Counted from the first letter of the stretch, positions 32,480 to 42,209 are shown. The stretch is DNA of 64,000 nt from Murimonas intestini (GCA_003148945.1 QGGY01000001.1:310001-374000); one strand, 5' to 3'. The notes: generated from the letters alone by a model not told the origin. Numbers and translations: made by a program.

Positions 32480-34660
32480 ATGAAGAAGTTTTTGATTTTC
32501 TGTGGAGCTGTCATTCTGCTCTTTATATGCTGGTGGGGACTTTCAGGAAAATTTGGACTGTTTATTGACCTGCAGACTGATAAACAGGTAGAATCGTTCA
32601 CGGCAGTCCGGGGAAAAGAAATTCTGGTTGACAGGGGTGAGGGGCTAAAGCCCTTTGAGATCAGAGGGATAAATATGGGAGTTGGGATTCCCGGCCATTT
32701 TGCTACAGATTATGCGATTGATAAAGAGACGTATCTGAGATGGTTCCGTGAAATACAGGATATGGGGGCAAACTGCATCCGCGTATATACGATACAGAAC
32801 GACAGTTTCTATAATGCCATGTGGGAATATAACCATGATAATCCGGATCCCCTGTATTTCCTTCACGGACTGTGGGTAAACGATTATGTCCAGAATTCCC
32901 ACAGGGACGCGTATGACAGTGAATTTGCAGATGCAATGATAGAAGATTCCAGGACACTGGTGGATATTATCCATGGGAATAAAAAATTCTCCCTGGGGGT
33001 GGATCTGGGGAAGGGGACATACAACAAGGATGTATCTTCATGGTGCCTGGGATATATACTGGGTGTGGAATGGGAAGACACAACTGTGGAATTTACAAAT
33101 AAAATGCAGGATGACAGAAATTCGTACCAGGGGAAGTATATGTATACCACCAGTGATGCATCTCCATTTGAAGCTATGCTGGCTATGACTGGTGACAGGA
33201 TAATCGAGTATGAGACAGTCCGCTATAAACAGCAGCGTCTTGTGGCTTTCAGCAACTGGCCGACTACAGACCCCCTGGAGTGGGATGAACTTGTAAAGTA
33301 TTATTTCAGGAAGTTTGCGAAGGTAGATGTGGAGCATATTAAGACAACGGAGGAATTTTTGTCTGGGCAGTTTGCTTCTTATCATATTTATCCATATTAT
33401 CCTGACTATCTCGGTTTTCTTGATATCATGGGAAGAGATGTTGGACAGAAGGCAGAGTTTATGGAAGAGAACGGAATTTACAATTCCTACAGAGCTTATC
33501 TGAAACTGATCAATGAGCATCATTCCATGCCGGTAGTAATTGCTGAGTACGGGGTTCCGTCATCGAGGGGACGCGCCCAGGATGAAAGAGGGCTGGGACG
33601 CGCTCAGGGCGGAATGTCTGAGAGTGAGCAGGGCGAGGCACTGGTGAGCTGCTATGGGGATATCATGGCGGCAGGCTGCGCCGGATCTATAGCTTTTACC
33701 TGGCAGGACGAATGGTTCAAGAGGACATGGAATACTATGGCCTATACAGATCTGACAAAGACGGCATTCTGGAGTGATTATCAGACAAACGAACAGTATT
33801 TCGGCATTCTTTCTTTTGATCCCGGTGAAAAAGAAAGCGTCTGTTATGTAGACGGGGATATTTCTGAATGGACAGAGGACGATAAGGTTATGGAAAAAGA
33901 TGATGTATCACTCTGGTCAAAGTATGATGAGAAATATGTATATTTCCGGGTACATAAAGAAAATTATGATCCAGGCAATGATGTATTATATATTCCAATT
34001 GACACAACGCCAAAATCAGGCAGCATGAGCTGGGAAGAGAAGGACGGAGTATTTGACAGGGCAGCAGATTTTCTTATGATCATAGACGGCATGGAAAACA
34101 GCCGTATACTTGTCCAGGAACGGTATGAGGCTCTGCGGGCTATGTATTCTCAGCGTGCTTACCTGCAGGATGCATATCTGAACGAGCCTGCGAAGGACAC
34201 AGACCATTTTGTGGAGATACGAATGATGATGCAGGTGCCAAATGATCCACATGATGAGGTAGAAAATACGGGATGGGATATTGGAGAAACATTTAATACA
34301 GGAAATCTGACATATGGCAATGGGAATCCCAAAAGCCCTGATTTTAATTCTCTGGCAGATTATATCATACAGGGAGATGAAATAGAAATCAGGATCCCCT
34401 GGCTGCTTTTGAATTTTTATAATCCTTCAGAGATGGTCATCCACGATGACTATTATGAACATTATGGAATTGAAAGGCTGAATATTGACAGAATGTACGC
34501 TGGGGCAGGCAGCCTTGGCAATAAAACGGACAGAATCACTATGGGGACCATTGAACTGAAAGGCTGGGGCAGAAATCCCACCAGCCATGAGCGCCTGAAG
34601 CAGGGGTATTATGACCTGCAGAAAATCTGGATTCAGAAAAAACAGGCGGAGACAGGATAA
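32480..34660 (+). CDS. Membrane-anchored glycoside hydrolase-like protein
   Basis: The 726-residue protein starts with a membrane anchor (FLIFCGAVILLFICWWGL). Residues about 55-480 look like a GH2/GH5-type TIM barrel: FEIRGINMGVGIPG, GANCIRVYTIQND, VVIAEYGVPSSRGRAQDERG with a strand-end Glu in IAEYG that could be a nucleophile, and AGSIAFTWQDEWFKRTW. The C-terminal third is beta-rich, with carbohydrate-binding-like strands (YVYFRVHKENYDPGNDVLYI, GDEIEIRIPWLLLNFYNP). Such proteins may trim or remodel the polymer made by the GT2 two genes later. The substrate is unknown. It is closely spaced with CotH (21 bp) and the HEAT gene (19 bp). Confidence 0.65.
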   Translation: MKKFLIFCGAVILLFICWWGLSGKFGLFIDLQTDKQVESFTAVRGKEILVDRGEGLKPFEIRGINMGVGIPGHFATDYAIDKETYLRWFREIQDMGANCIRVYTIQNDSFYNAMWEYNHDNPDPLYFLHGLWVNDYVQNSHRDAYDSEFADAMIEDSRTLVDIIHGNKKFSLGVDLGKGTYNKDVSSWCLGYILGVEWEDTTVEFTNKMQDDRNSYQGKYMYTTSDASPFEAMLAMTGDRIIEYETVRYKQQRLVAFSNWPTTDPLEWDELVKYYFRKFAKVDVEHIKTTEEFLSGQFASYHIYPYYPDYLGFLDIMGRDVGQKAEFMEENGIYNSYRAYLKLINEHHSMPVVIAEYGVPSSRGRAQDERGLGRAQGGMSESEQGEALVSCYGDIMAAGCAGSIAFTWQDEWFKRTWNTMAYTDLTKTAFWSDYQTNEQYFGILSFDPGEKESVCYVDGDISEWTEDDKVMEKDDVSLWSKYDEKYVYFRVHKENYDPGNDVLYIPIDTTPKSGSMSWEEKDGVFDRAADFLMIIDGMENSRILVQERYEALRAMYSQRAYLQDAYLNEPAKDTDHFVEIRMMMQVPNDPHDEVENTGWDIGETFNTGNLTYGNGNPKSPDFNSLADYIIQGDEIEIRIPWLLLNFYNPSEMVIHDDYYEHYGIERLNIDRMYAGAGSLGNKTDRITMGTIELKGWGRNPTSHERLKQGYYDLQKIWIQKKQAETG

Positions 34661-34679
34661 GCAGAGAGGGGTGAAGGTG

Positions 34680-35774
34680 ATGGTACTGCGGGTGGACAAT
34701 CTGATATATGTGTACATGGCTTTATGTGCGTGTCTGCTGCTGTTTAATCTGGCATATACCGGACGAAGGAGATTGGGCGATATCAGAAATCCTTCTAAAA
34801 CAAGATGGTGGAATGCATATCTGATAAAGATGATAGCAGAAGAAGCAATGACAGAAACGCAGATGAAAAGGCTGACAAAACGGATAAGCCGCGTATCCGG
34901 CCTTCAGGTTTTTCAGGAGACTGTTGAAAAGTTAATTGCAGAGGGCGGACAGACCAGGACAAGGTCGTGGATCCAAAGTATCCATCCCATATTTGTTAAG
35001 ATAGGCAGCAGGTATCTGAAAAAAGGTGTTATGGAGAAAGCATATTATGCATATGTTATCTGGCAGAACAGACTGTGCGGAGAAACAGAACAGGATGCAG
35101 TTGTAAGATACATGCTTCAGCTTACCGGGGAGCATTCCATTTACTGCAGAGAGAACGCCCTGCAGGCAATCTATTCTGCAAGCAGCTCGGAGGTTGTTGT
35201 TAAGGCTTTTAAAATGATGCAGCGCCATCAGATAGAACACAGCCAGAAGCTGGTGACTGACGGGCTGGCAGCTTTTCAGGGAAACAAGGAGGAGCTGGCA
35301 GCAGCGCTCTGGAGGGAATGGGATAAGTTCAGTCCGTATTACCAGACAGCATTTATAAACTTTATGAGGCTTTCTGTAGACTGCTTTGGGGAGAGGCTGC
35401 TAAACTTGTTTAAAATTCCTGAAACAGACAGAGAGGTGAAATTTGCCGTCATCAGGTATCTCAGAAGACATAAATGTGAAGATGCAGCGCCTGTTTTGCA
35501 GAAGCTTGTCAGAGAATGGGAGGTGGAAGACTGGGAATTTCCTGCGCTGGCGGCTTCTGCACTGGAAAACTATCCTTCAGAGGAAACGGTACAGGCTTTA
35601 TATGAAGGCATGCACAGCACATATTGGTATGTACGCAGCAATGCGTCTGATTCTCTTATAAGGATTGCAGGCAAACATAATGTATTGGATGAGGTGTTGT
35701 TAAAGAATGACAGATATGCTATTGATATGCTCAGATATAAGCAGGAGCAATGGAAGGGGGAAATGTCCGGATGA
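34680..35774 (+). CDS. Membrane-anchored HEAT-repeat protein
   Basis: The 364-residue protein has one N-terminal membrane segment (LIYVYMALCACLLLFNLAYT) and an all-helical cytoplasmic part with HEAT-like repeats (ENALQAIYSASSSEVVVKAF, KFAVIRYLRRHKCEDAAPVL, ALAASALENYPSEETVQALY, WYVRSNASDSLIRIA). It is probably a scaffold. ATG 34680 follows GAGAGGGG, while a GTG nine bases earlier is a weaker alternative. Its stop overlaps the glycosyltransferase start as ATGA, so the two are coupled, which points to a role as partner of the synthase (inference). Confidence 0.75.
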   Translation: MVLRVDNLIYVYMALCACLLLFNLAYTGRRRLGDIRNPSKTRWWNAYLIKMIAEEAMTETQMKRLTKRISRVSGLQVFQETVEKLIAEGGQTRTRSWIQSIHPIFVKIGSRYLKKGVMEKAYYAYVIWQNRLCGETEQDAVVRYMLQLTGEHSIYCRENALQAIYSASSSEVVVKAFKMMQRHQIEHSQKLVTDGLAAFQGNKEELAAALWREWDKFSPYYQTAFINFMRLSVDCFGERLLNLFKIPETDREVKFAVIRYLRRHKCEDAAPVLQKLVREWEVEDWEFPALAASALENYPSEETVQALYEGMHSTYWYVRSNASDSLIRIAGKHNVLDEVLLKNDRYAIDMLRYKQEQWKGEMSG

Positions 35775-37174
35775 TGGATGCGATTAAAATATTTTTATTC
35801 GGCGTGGATATATTTTTTGTCGTATATTTAATTGGCTACAGCAGCTTTCTCTTTCTTTCTGTGCTCTGGGGTTCTAACAGGCTGTATACAGAACGCATGA
35901 ATGAGAAGCTGAAGAACAGCCTGCATCAAGATTTCTATATTCCGATCAGTATCATCGTACCGGCCCATAATGAGGAAATAACAGTAGTGGACACGGTATG
36001 CACCCTGCTGAAACAGGACTACAAGCTATACGAGATTGTGATAGTGGATGATGGTTCGGAGGATCATACTGCCAAACGGCTGATTGAATATTTCCACATG
36101 TACAAGATCGACAGGCCTGTGAGAAAGAGGATACCGTGCAAGAAGGAACTGGCCGTCTATGAAGCTAAGGAGGGGGGCATTCAGCTTACCCTTGTTATGA
36201 AGGAGAACGGCGGCAAGGCAGATACTCTTAATATGGGGATCAATATCTCACGTTTTCCTTATTTTATCTGTATAGATGCAGACTCAATGCTTCAGCGGGA
36301 TTCCCTCCGGGAGATAGCAAAGCCTGTTCTGGAGGATAACCGTACTATTGCCTGCGGAGGCCAGGTGAGGGTGTCTAATGGAGTGCGTCTGATAGATGGG
36401 AGAGTCCAGGATTACAGCCTTCCTAAAAAAATAATCATAGCCCTGCAGGTACTGGAATATGACCGTTCCTTTATGGCATCCAGGATCTTTATGGACAGCT
36501 TTAACGGAAATCTGATCATATCCGGAGCATTTGGACTGTTTGAAAAGAATACAGTAGTGCTTGCCGGAGGCTATGATAACTCAACTATGGGGGAGGATAT
36601 GGAACTGGTGGTGAAGCTGCATGCTTTCTGCAGGCTGAACCATCTGGATTACAGGATAAGGTATACCCCCGATGCAGTCTGCTGGAGCCAGGCGCCGGGA
36701 AATCTTCCTGACCTTATGCGCCAGAGGAGAAGATGGCACATAGGGCTGTATGAAAGCCTTACAAAATATAAAGCGGCGGTAGGCAGAAAAGAATACGGAA
36801 TTATGGGTACAGTCTCCTTTCTATATTTTTGGATCTATGAACTGCTGTCTCCATATATTGAAATTTTTGGTATCCTCACTATTATATTGTCTTTCTGGGC
36901 AAATTTGATCAATGTCCCTTTTATGCTTCTCTTTTTTGCTGTTTATGCGCTTTTTGGCTGTACGCTTACTCTTGTTGCATTTTTCAGCAGGATCCACACG
37001 CAGCAGCTGCATATAACTGTTTGGGACGGCGTAAAGGCTATTCTGCTGAGCGGTTTTGAGCTTGTGGGACTGCGTTTTATACTCATGCTGGTCCGTGTAA
37101 ATGCATTGCTGGGATACCAGAAGAATAAAAATGTCTGGGGAGAAAAGGAACGTTACAGGCATAACAGAGAATAG
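35771..37174 (+). CDS. Processive family 2 glycosyltransferase (cellulose/hyaluronan/PNAG synthase-like)
   Basis: The 467-residue membrane synthase has an N-terminal segment (KIFLFGVDIFFVVYLIGY) and a GT-A domain with ISIIVPAHNEEITVVDTVC, VIVDDGSEDHT, the DxD-like FICIDADSM, the catalytic-base region STMGEDMELVVKLH and the processive signature QRRRW. Three or four C-terminal membrane helices follow (LILSFWANLINVPFMLLFF). It would polymerise a beta-linked polysaccharide and pass it across the membrane. Sugar identity cannot be read from sequence. No PilZ domain is seen. It is coupled to the HEAT protein and lies two genes ahead of a diguanylate cyclase. Confidence 0.9.
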   Translation: MMDAIKIFLFGVDIFFVVYLIGYSSFLFLSVLWGSNRLYTERMNEKLKNSLHQDFYIPISIIVPAHNEEITVVDTVCTLLKQDYKLYEIVIVDDGSEDHTAKRLIEYFHMYKIDRPVRKRIPCKKELAVYEAKEGGIQLTLVMKENGGKADTLNMGINISRFPYFICIDADSMLQRDSLREIAKPVLEDNRTIACGGQVRVSNGVRLIDGRVQDYSLPKKIIIALQVLEYDRSFMASRIFMDSFNGNLIISGAFGLFEKNTVVLAGGYDNSTMGEDMELVVKLHAFCRLNHLDYRIRYTPDAVCWSQAPGNLPDLMRQRRRWHIGLYESLTKYKAAVGRKEYGIMGTVSFLYFWIYELLSPYIEIFGILTIILSFWANLINVPFMLLFFAVYALFGCTLTLVAFFSRIHTQQLHITVWDGVKAILLSGFELVGLRFILMLVRVNALLGYQKNKNVWGEKERYRHNRE

Positions 37175-37184
37175 GAGGTAGCAG

Positions 37185-39056
37185 ATGAAAAGAATTTTCA
37201 ATAAAGACAGTTTAAAGAGAACAGCTGCTGCATTTTTTGGCATACTTCTGCTTTGTCTGGTTTTTATAATTGCCCATATAGACAGCGGACAATATGGAAT
37301 CAATGGAAAGGCAGAGCTTTCTGTACCCGGGGACAGTGGAAGGATAGAGTTGATTTCCTCAGGCAGGACAGAGTGGAAGTACTTGGATGACGGACAGGAA
37401 AATATTGTGGAATCAGGTGATGAGTTACGGTGGAGAGAGAACAAGTATGATGCTTCAGGATGGAAAGAGGCAGCAGGTTCTTTTGGGGCAAAGGACGGAG
37501 AAAGAAAAGAGATGGGGAAGGGAAATGCCCCCAATATTCTGCTTGAACAGTATGATGATGACGGAAACTCAAAACCTGTTTATCTGTTCCGCACGGAGCT
37601 TACAATTGCCAATCCTGACAGTATCGCTGTCATGACAGGAGAAGTGGAATTTGATGATGCTGTGCTGATCTATATTAACGGGGAATTGGCATGGGCGGGA
37701 AACAATCCGGACGGGGGATATAAAAAACTGACAGATTATGGGGCAAAAGAAGGTGTCTCCAGTCCCCGTTTGGAAAAGTTTACAGTCAAAGACACGTCTA
37801 TGCTGAAAAAAGGGAAAAATACTGTAGCTGTTGAGGTACACCAGAATTATGCCTCGGGCTCGGACATATATTTTAACTTTATATCTTTGGAGGGGCTGAC
37901 TAAAGGGGAGGAGACAGTGAAACTGGATACTTCCGGCCTGCTCCTTGAAGTGGGAGAAGATGAGAGAAGTATCCGTGTAAACTGGTATACAGATGATGCA
38001 GGAGCATATGAACTTCAGTATAGTATAAAACAGCAAGATGAGGAACCAGCTGCCTATGCTGGCTGCCTTATGGGCAGGCAGAAGGGGGAAGCAAAGGATG
38101 CATATTGCTATACTGCAGAGATAGATATGCTGGAGACAGGCAGAGAATATGTGTACAGAATCAGAAGGCTTGGCTCGCAGGATATTTCAGAGACCTACAC
38201 ATTCTGTGCCCCCGGGAAGGATGAAAAATTTACATTTTTATTTGCAGGAGATCCTCAGATTGGCGCCGGAAAGCTGACAATGGATGGAAAGGCCTGGGAA
38301 AAATCTCTTAATGAAGGTCTGGCAGCGGCGCCGGATGCAGCTTTTCTGATCACTGCGGGAGATCAGGCAGACAGTTCGGACCCGGAGAAGGCAAAACAGG
38401 AGTATTTAGAATTCCGCAGGCCGGAAATATTGAAAAGTCTTCCTACAGCAGTTAACCCCGGGAACCATGAAGCTGCAAATAACCTGTATGAGAAACAGTT
38501 CCAGAGAGATGGACGGAATGATCTGGCATATAGCTTTACGTATAAGAATGTTTTGTTTGTGGCCCTTGACTTATTTAACGATGATGCAAAAGGTCAGGCA
38601 GATTTTCTGAGGCGGGCAATAGAAGACCACCCTTCAGACTGGGTGGTGGTAACCATGCATTATTCTCTGTTCAGTGCGGGCGCCCATGCGGATGACGAAT
38701 CAATTATAAAGAAAAGGAATCAGCTTGCACCTGTATTCTCAGAATGTAATGTTGACCTGGTCCTGGCGGGACACGACCACAGCTATTCAAGAACTTTCTA
38801 TATGAATGGCCTTACATCCACGGGAAAGACAGGCGGAAGGAAGAAAAACGGGGAAGTCCTGTATCTGACGGGAGGTTCATCTACGGGAAATAAGTATTAT
38901 GAAAAGAATAAAGAAGAGACAGGGTACGACGCTTATTTCCTGGAGGAGAAAGTTCCGGTAATGGTATCGGTAACAGTGAAAAGAAAATCCATAGAGATCC
39001 GCACGTATGATGTGTCAGGCGGAGAGGAGATCGATGCCTGTATAATGACAAAATGA
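37185..39056 (+). CDS. Exported purple-acid-phosphatase-like metallophosphoesterase
   Basis: The 623-residue protein has an N-terminal anchor (AAAFFGILLLCLVFIIAHI), a beta-rich N-terminal domain (to about 240), a fibronectin-like domain (about 245-345) and a calcineurin-type phosphoesterase domain (about 350-620). The metal ligands are visible in order: FLFAGDPQIG, LITAGDQADSS, NPGNHEA, VVTMHYSLFSAG, LAGHDHSYSRTF. The build resembles bacterial purple acid phosphatases. It could remove phosphate groups at the cell surface, for example from polymers or CotH targets (inference). It starts 10 bp after the synthase with AGGAGGT and ends the tightly packed part of the operon. Confidence 0.88.
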   Translation: MKRIFNKDSLKRTAAAFFGILLLCLVFIIAHIDSGQYGINGKAELSVPGDSGRIELISSGRTEWKYLDDGQENIVESGDELRWRENKYDASGWKEAAGSFGAKDGERKEMGKGNAPNILLEQYDDDGNSKPVYLFRTELTIANPDSIAVMTGEVEFDDAVLIYINGELAWAGNNPDGGYKKLTDYGAKEGVSSPRLEKFTVKDTSMLKKGKNTVAVEVHQNYASGSDIYFNFISLEGLTKGEETVKLDTSGLLLEVGEDERSIRVNWYTDDAGAYELQYSIKQQDEEPAAYAGCLMGRQKGEAKDAYCYTAEIDMLETGREYVYRIRRLGSQDISETYTFCAPGKDEKFTFLFAGDPQIGAGKLTMDGKAWEKSLNEGLAAAPDAAFLITAGDQADSSDPEKAKQEYLEFRRPEILKSLPTAVNPGNHEAANNLYEKQFQRDGRNDLAYSFTYKNVLFVALDLFNDDAKGQADFLRRAIEDHPSDWVVVTMHYSLFSAGAHADDESIIKKRNQLAPVFSECNVDLVLAGHDHSYSRTFYMNGLTSTGKTGGRKKNGEVLYLTGGSSTGNKYYEKNKEETGYDAYFLEEKVPVMVSVTVKRKSIEIRTYDVSGGEEIDACIMTK

Positions 39057-39120
39057 GTGATGAGCGGCGGCGGGAGAATATCCTGGCGCTGCTTGTTTTT
39101 TAATTATAATAGAATTCTTT

Positions 39121-39149
39121 TTGCGATATTCTGTCTATGGTGCTATACT
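39121..39149 (+). promoter_or_regulatory. Possible internal promoter ahead of the diguanylate cyclase
   Basis: TTGCGA (39121-39126) and TATACT (39144-39149) are separated by exactly 17 bp within the 211-bp gap before the GGDEF gene. Confidence 0.5.
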
Positions 39150-39267
39150 GACTATGACACTGCTATTCACAGCTTTCTCTCAGCAGATCTGGCTGTTACT
39201 GGAAAAGCGGTATGGATATGCCTGCCTGAGGATTCAAATGGACAAGCCGGCAAGATGAAATGGGGGC

Positions 39268-41172
39268 ATGAAAACATTGAAGAATAAAGAATTGGCAAGA
39301 ACTAATCTGTTGATAAGCATTGTACTTGTCATCGGCTTTGCGCTGACGGCAGTATTCAGCTACAGGGCCAATTACCAGGCGTCCCTGGATAATATTGAGA
39401 GGGTGTCATCCCTGACCACGGAAGGCATCTATTACCGCCTGACTACAATGTTTGCTAAACCAGTCAATATATCTATTACAATGGCACACGACAGTCTGCT
39501 GATAGAGCATCTCCTGAGCGAAGGTGAGCATCTGGAAGATGAGAATTACGCAGAAACGATCAGGACATACCTGAAGGCATACCAGGATAAATATGATTTT
39601 GACTCTGTATTTTTGGTCTCTGTTGCAACAGGGCGCTATTATAATTTCAGCGGATTAGACCGGGTACTGACCAGGGATGATCCTGAAAATCAATGGTATT
39701 ATGATCTGATGGACAGCAGCCCTGAATATTCTCTGAACGTAGATAATGATGAAGTGGATGGAGCGGATAATGAGATCACAGTATTTGTGAACTGCAAGAT
39801 TACAGATACGGACGGAGATGTGATAGGTGTCGTGGGTGTTGGAATACGAATCGATTATCTGAAGGAACTTCTTGGGGATTATGAACAGAAATATAATGTT
39901 CAGGCCAGCCTGATCAGCGGCGGAGGCAAGATCGAGATATCCACTGATTACACAGGATACGAGCAGAAGGACTGGTTTTCTGTATATGACAGGGAGGAGC
40001 TGCGCAGACAGATACTTCAGTGGACAGATAATACGTCCAATCTGGAAATATGGACAGATACAGGATCAGGGTCTGCTGAAAGCAGTTTTGTTGTGGCACG
40101 CTATATCCCTGAGCTGTCCTGGTGCCTTGTTGTAGAGCAGAATACAGGAAGGCTGATCCATGATATGAAGATCCAGCTTTATCTGACATGTGTCATACTT
40201 ATCACTGTAATACTCATAGTACTGCTTGTAACTACAGCCGTGATCAGGAAATTTAACAGGCAGATCACAGCCCTGGTTGAAGAACGACAGACAAATTTCA
40301 AAAGGGCCACTGAAGAGATGTATGACAATATCTATGAGCTGAATATAACAAAGAACTGTTATGTCGGCAAAAGAACGGAAGAATACTTCGAAAGCCTGGG
40401 GGCAAAAGGGCTTCCCTATGACCAGGGCCTGAGGGTGATAGCCCGGAAGCAGATAAAGGATGAATTCAGAGAGGGATATGTGTCCACCTTTACACCTGAG
40501 AATGTCATAAAGGAGTACAATAATAATAACAATCATCTCAGGTATGATTTTATGATCACAGAAGACGGGATCAATTACAACTGGATGAGGATCGATGCAT
40601 ATATTTTATTTTCTGAGGAAGACCAGTCTATCCATATGTTTACATACAGAAAAAATATCGATTCTGAAAAACAGAAGGAACTTCAGGCAGCCACAGACGG
40701 GATGACGGGATTTTTTACAAGAAATGCCACTGAACGTTTTATTAATAAAATATTGTCAGAGAATCCGGGTACAAGTTATGCGTTTTTTATCTTTGACATT
40801 GATAATTTTAAGCAGGCAAACGATCAGTTTGGCCATGCATTCGGTGATTCATGCATCAGAGAATTTACAGACATCATCAGGAAGCATTTCAGGGAAAAAG
40901 ATATACTTGGGAGGATTGGAGGAGATGAGTTTGCCGCCTTCATCCCTATCCCGGATGCAGACTGGGTGAGGGTAAAAGCAGAAGAACTATCATCGGCGCT
41001 TCAGATAAATTATACTGACCAGTGCGGCAGCTGGAATATGTCAGCCAGCATAGGAGTGTCAGTAAGTCCCGGGGATGGGACAGACTTTGACTCTCTTTAT
41101 AAGAAGGCTGACGCTGCCCTTTATAAGACTAAACAAACAGGAAAAAATGATTATAATATCTACAGTGTCTGA
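39268..41172 (+). CDS. Membrane diguanylate cyclase with Cache-type sensor (GGDEF)
   Basis: The 634-residue protein has one N-terminal membrane helix (LLISIVLVIGFALTAVFSY) and a large periplasm-side dCache-like domain (about 35-300: DSVFLVSVATGRYYNFSG, VGVVGVGIRIDYLKEL). A second helix (LTCVILITVILIVLLVTTAV) and a PAS-like region precede a C-terminal GGDEF domain. The active site is intact (GRIGGDEFAAF). The inhibitory I-site RxxD is present exactly five residues before GGDEF (REKD-ILGRI-GGDEF), so product inhibition by c-di-GMP is expected. It probably links an external small-molecule signal to c-di-GMP. The nearby processive synthase is an obvious candidate target, though it has no PilZ domain. 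Confidence 0.93.
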   Translation: MKTLKNKELARTNLLISIVLVIGFALTAVFSYRANYQASLDNIERVSSLTTEGIYYRLTTMFAKPVNISITMAHDSLLIEHLLSEGEHLEDENYAETIRTYLKAYQDKYDFDSVFLVSVATGRYYNFSGLDRVLTRDDPENQWYYDLMDSSPEYSLNVDNDEVDGADNEITVFVNCKITDTDGDVIGVVGVGIRIDYLKELLGDYEQKYNVQASLISGGGKIEISTDYTGYEQKDWFSVYDREELRRQILQWTDNTSNLEIWTDTGSGSAESSFVVARYIPELSWCLVVEQNTGRLIHDMKIQLYLTCVILITVILIVLLVTTAVIRKFNRQITALVEERQTNFKRATEEMYDNIYELNITKNCYVGKRTEEYFESLGAKGLPYDQGLRVIARKQIKDEFREGYVSTFTPENVIKEYNNNNNHLRYDFMITEDGINYNWMRIDAYILFSEEDQSIHMFTYRKNIDSEKQKELQAATDGMTGFFTRNATERFINKILSENPGTSYAFFIFDIDNFKQANDQFGHAFGDSCIREFTDIIRKHFREKDILGRIGGDEFAAFIPIPDADWVRVKAEELSSALQINYTDQCGSWNMSASIGVSVSPGDGTDFDSLYKKADAALYKTKQTGKNDYNIYSV

Positions 41173-41205
41173 GACAGAAATATATGTGTTTGGAAGGAGA
41201 AAAAA

Positions 41206-41625
41206 ATGCTGAAAATTTATGAACACAAGGCCCAGTATTATGAGACTGACCAGATGGGAATCGTCCATCACTCCAATTATATCAGATGGTTTGAAGAGGC
41301 CAGGGTGGATCTGATGGATCAGGCGGGCCTGGGCTACAAAAAAATGGAGGAGGCGGGGATCATAAGTCCTGTGCTTTCTGTAGAAGCAGAGTATAAGTCC
41401 ATGGTGCATTTCGGGGATGTGGTGGCTATAGAAGCTTCACTTGAAGAATACAATGGGATACGGATGACGGTGTCTTATCTGGTGAAAGACAAGGACAGCG
41501 GGGAGATCAGATGCAAAGGCAGAACACGCCATTGTTTTCTGGACAGGGAGGAAAAGCCTGTGTATCTGAAGAAGTCGGATCCTGTCTTTCATGATCTTTT
41601 TGAAAGGCTGAAGGCAGGTCAATAG
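41206..41625 (+). CDS. Acyl-CoA thioesterase, YbgC/FadM hotdog family
   Basis: The 139-residue hotdog-fold thioesterase begins MLKIYEHKAQYYETDQMGIV. The conserved Asp and His lie in TDQMGIVHHSNYIRWFEEAR. KGRTRHCFLDREEKPVYL closes the domain. It hydrolyses acyl-CoA or acyl-ACP thioesters in the cytoplasm, with unknown chain preference. AAGGAG precedes the ATG. It ends by overlapping, tail to tail, the last seven bases of the NarL-type regulator gene on the minus strand, with no terminator visible between them. Confidence 0.9.
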   Translation: MLKIYEHKAQYYETDQMGIVHHSNYIRWFEEARVDLMDQAGLGYKKMEEAGIISPVLSVEAEYKSMVHFGDVVAIEASLEEYNGIRMTVSYLVKDKDSGEIRCKGRTRHCFLDREEKPVYLKKSDPVFHDLFERLKAGQ

Positions 41626-42209
41626 GTGAGGCCTTTAAAGATATGGATAAGTTCACTCTGGTTTGCAAGCCCCAGTTTTTTTAGAAGATTATTCTTCTGG
41701 TTTGCGATCGTCTTAGGAGAGGACTGGAGCTTTAAGTCTTTTCCCATCAGCAGTTCAAAGATAGAATATTCTGCAGGAGAGAGCTCAGAAAGGATCAGGG
41801 AGGCTATCAGATGCTCCTGAGGAGTGTGGCCGCCGGCGGTTTTTCTGATAGTCTCCAGAAGGAGGCTGAACTGGCTTTTAAATATATAACCGGATGCAAA
41901 GGAGCGGCGGCAGGCATCTGTTATGATCTGAGGATTCTCAAATGCTGTCAGGATGAGGACTTTTGCATCTGTGCTGATACGTATCATTTTGGCGGCCTGT
42001 ATGCCGTCCAGATTGGAGGCTGTCAGATTCAGATCCATTAGTACGATATCAGGTCCCATAGCCTGGGCGAGTATCAGCGCCTGTGCGGGAGATGACGCCG
42101 TGCCGCAGACTGTCATATCATTTTCTTTTTTCAGACAGTCTTTAATCAAAAAACAGAAATCCGGGTCGTCCTCAACGATCAGTACATTTATTTTCTCCTG
42201 TTCAGCCAT
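41619..42209 (-). CDS. NarL/LuxR-type response regulator
   Basis: The 196-residue regulator has a receiver (LIVEDDPDFCFLIKDCL, phospho-acceptor in DIVLMDLNLTASNLDG, LTAFENPQ, FKSQFSLLLE with the conserved Lys) and a C-terminal LuxR-like HTH (LSPAEYSIFELLMGKDLKLQ, TIANQKNNLLKKLGLANQSE). The usual KEIA part of the HTH is slightly divergent. It starts one base after the stop of the histidine kinase gene on the same strand, so the two form an operon. Targets are unknown. The divergent kinase/FHA operon begins 1.7 kb away. Confidence 0.88.
   Translation of the reverse strand: MAEQEKINVLIVEDDPDFCFLIKDCLKKENDMTVCGTASSPAQALILAQAMGPDIVLMDLNLTASNLDGIQAAKMIRISTDAKVLILTAFENPQIITDACRRSFASGYIFKSQFSLLLETIRKTAGGHTPQEHLIASLILSELSPAEYSIFELLMGKDLKLQSSPKTIANQKNNLLKKLGLANQSELIHIFKGLTY

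Noticed and set aside
39057-39267. c-di-GMP riboswitch before the diguanylate cyclase
   Set aside because: No GEMM-type conserved core was found in the 211-bp leader, only a promoter-like pair.
39057-39287. 76-codon plus-strand frame between the phosphoesterase and GGDEF genes
   Set aside because: It has no ribosome site, contains a probable promoter, overlaps the GGDEF start and shows no family pattern.
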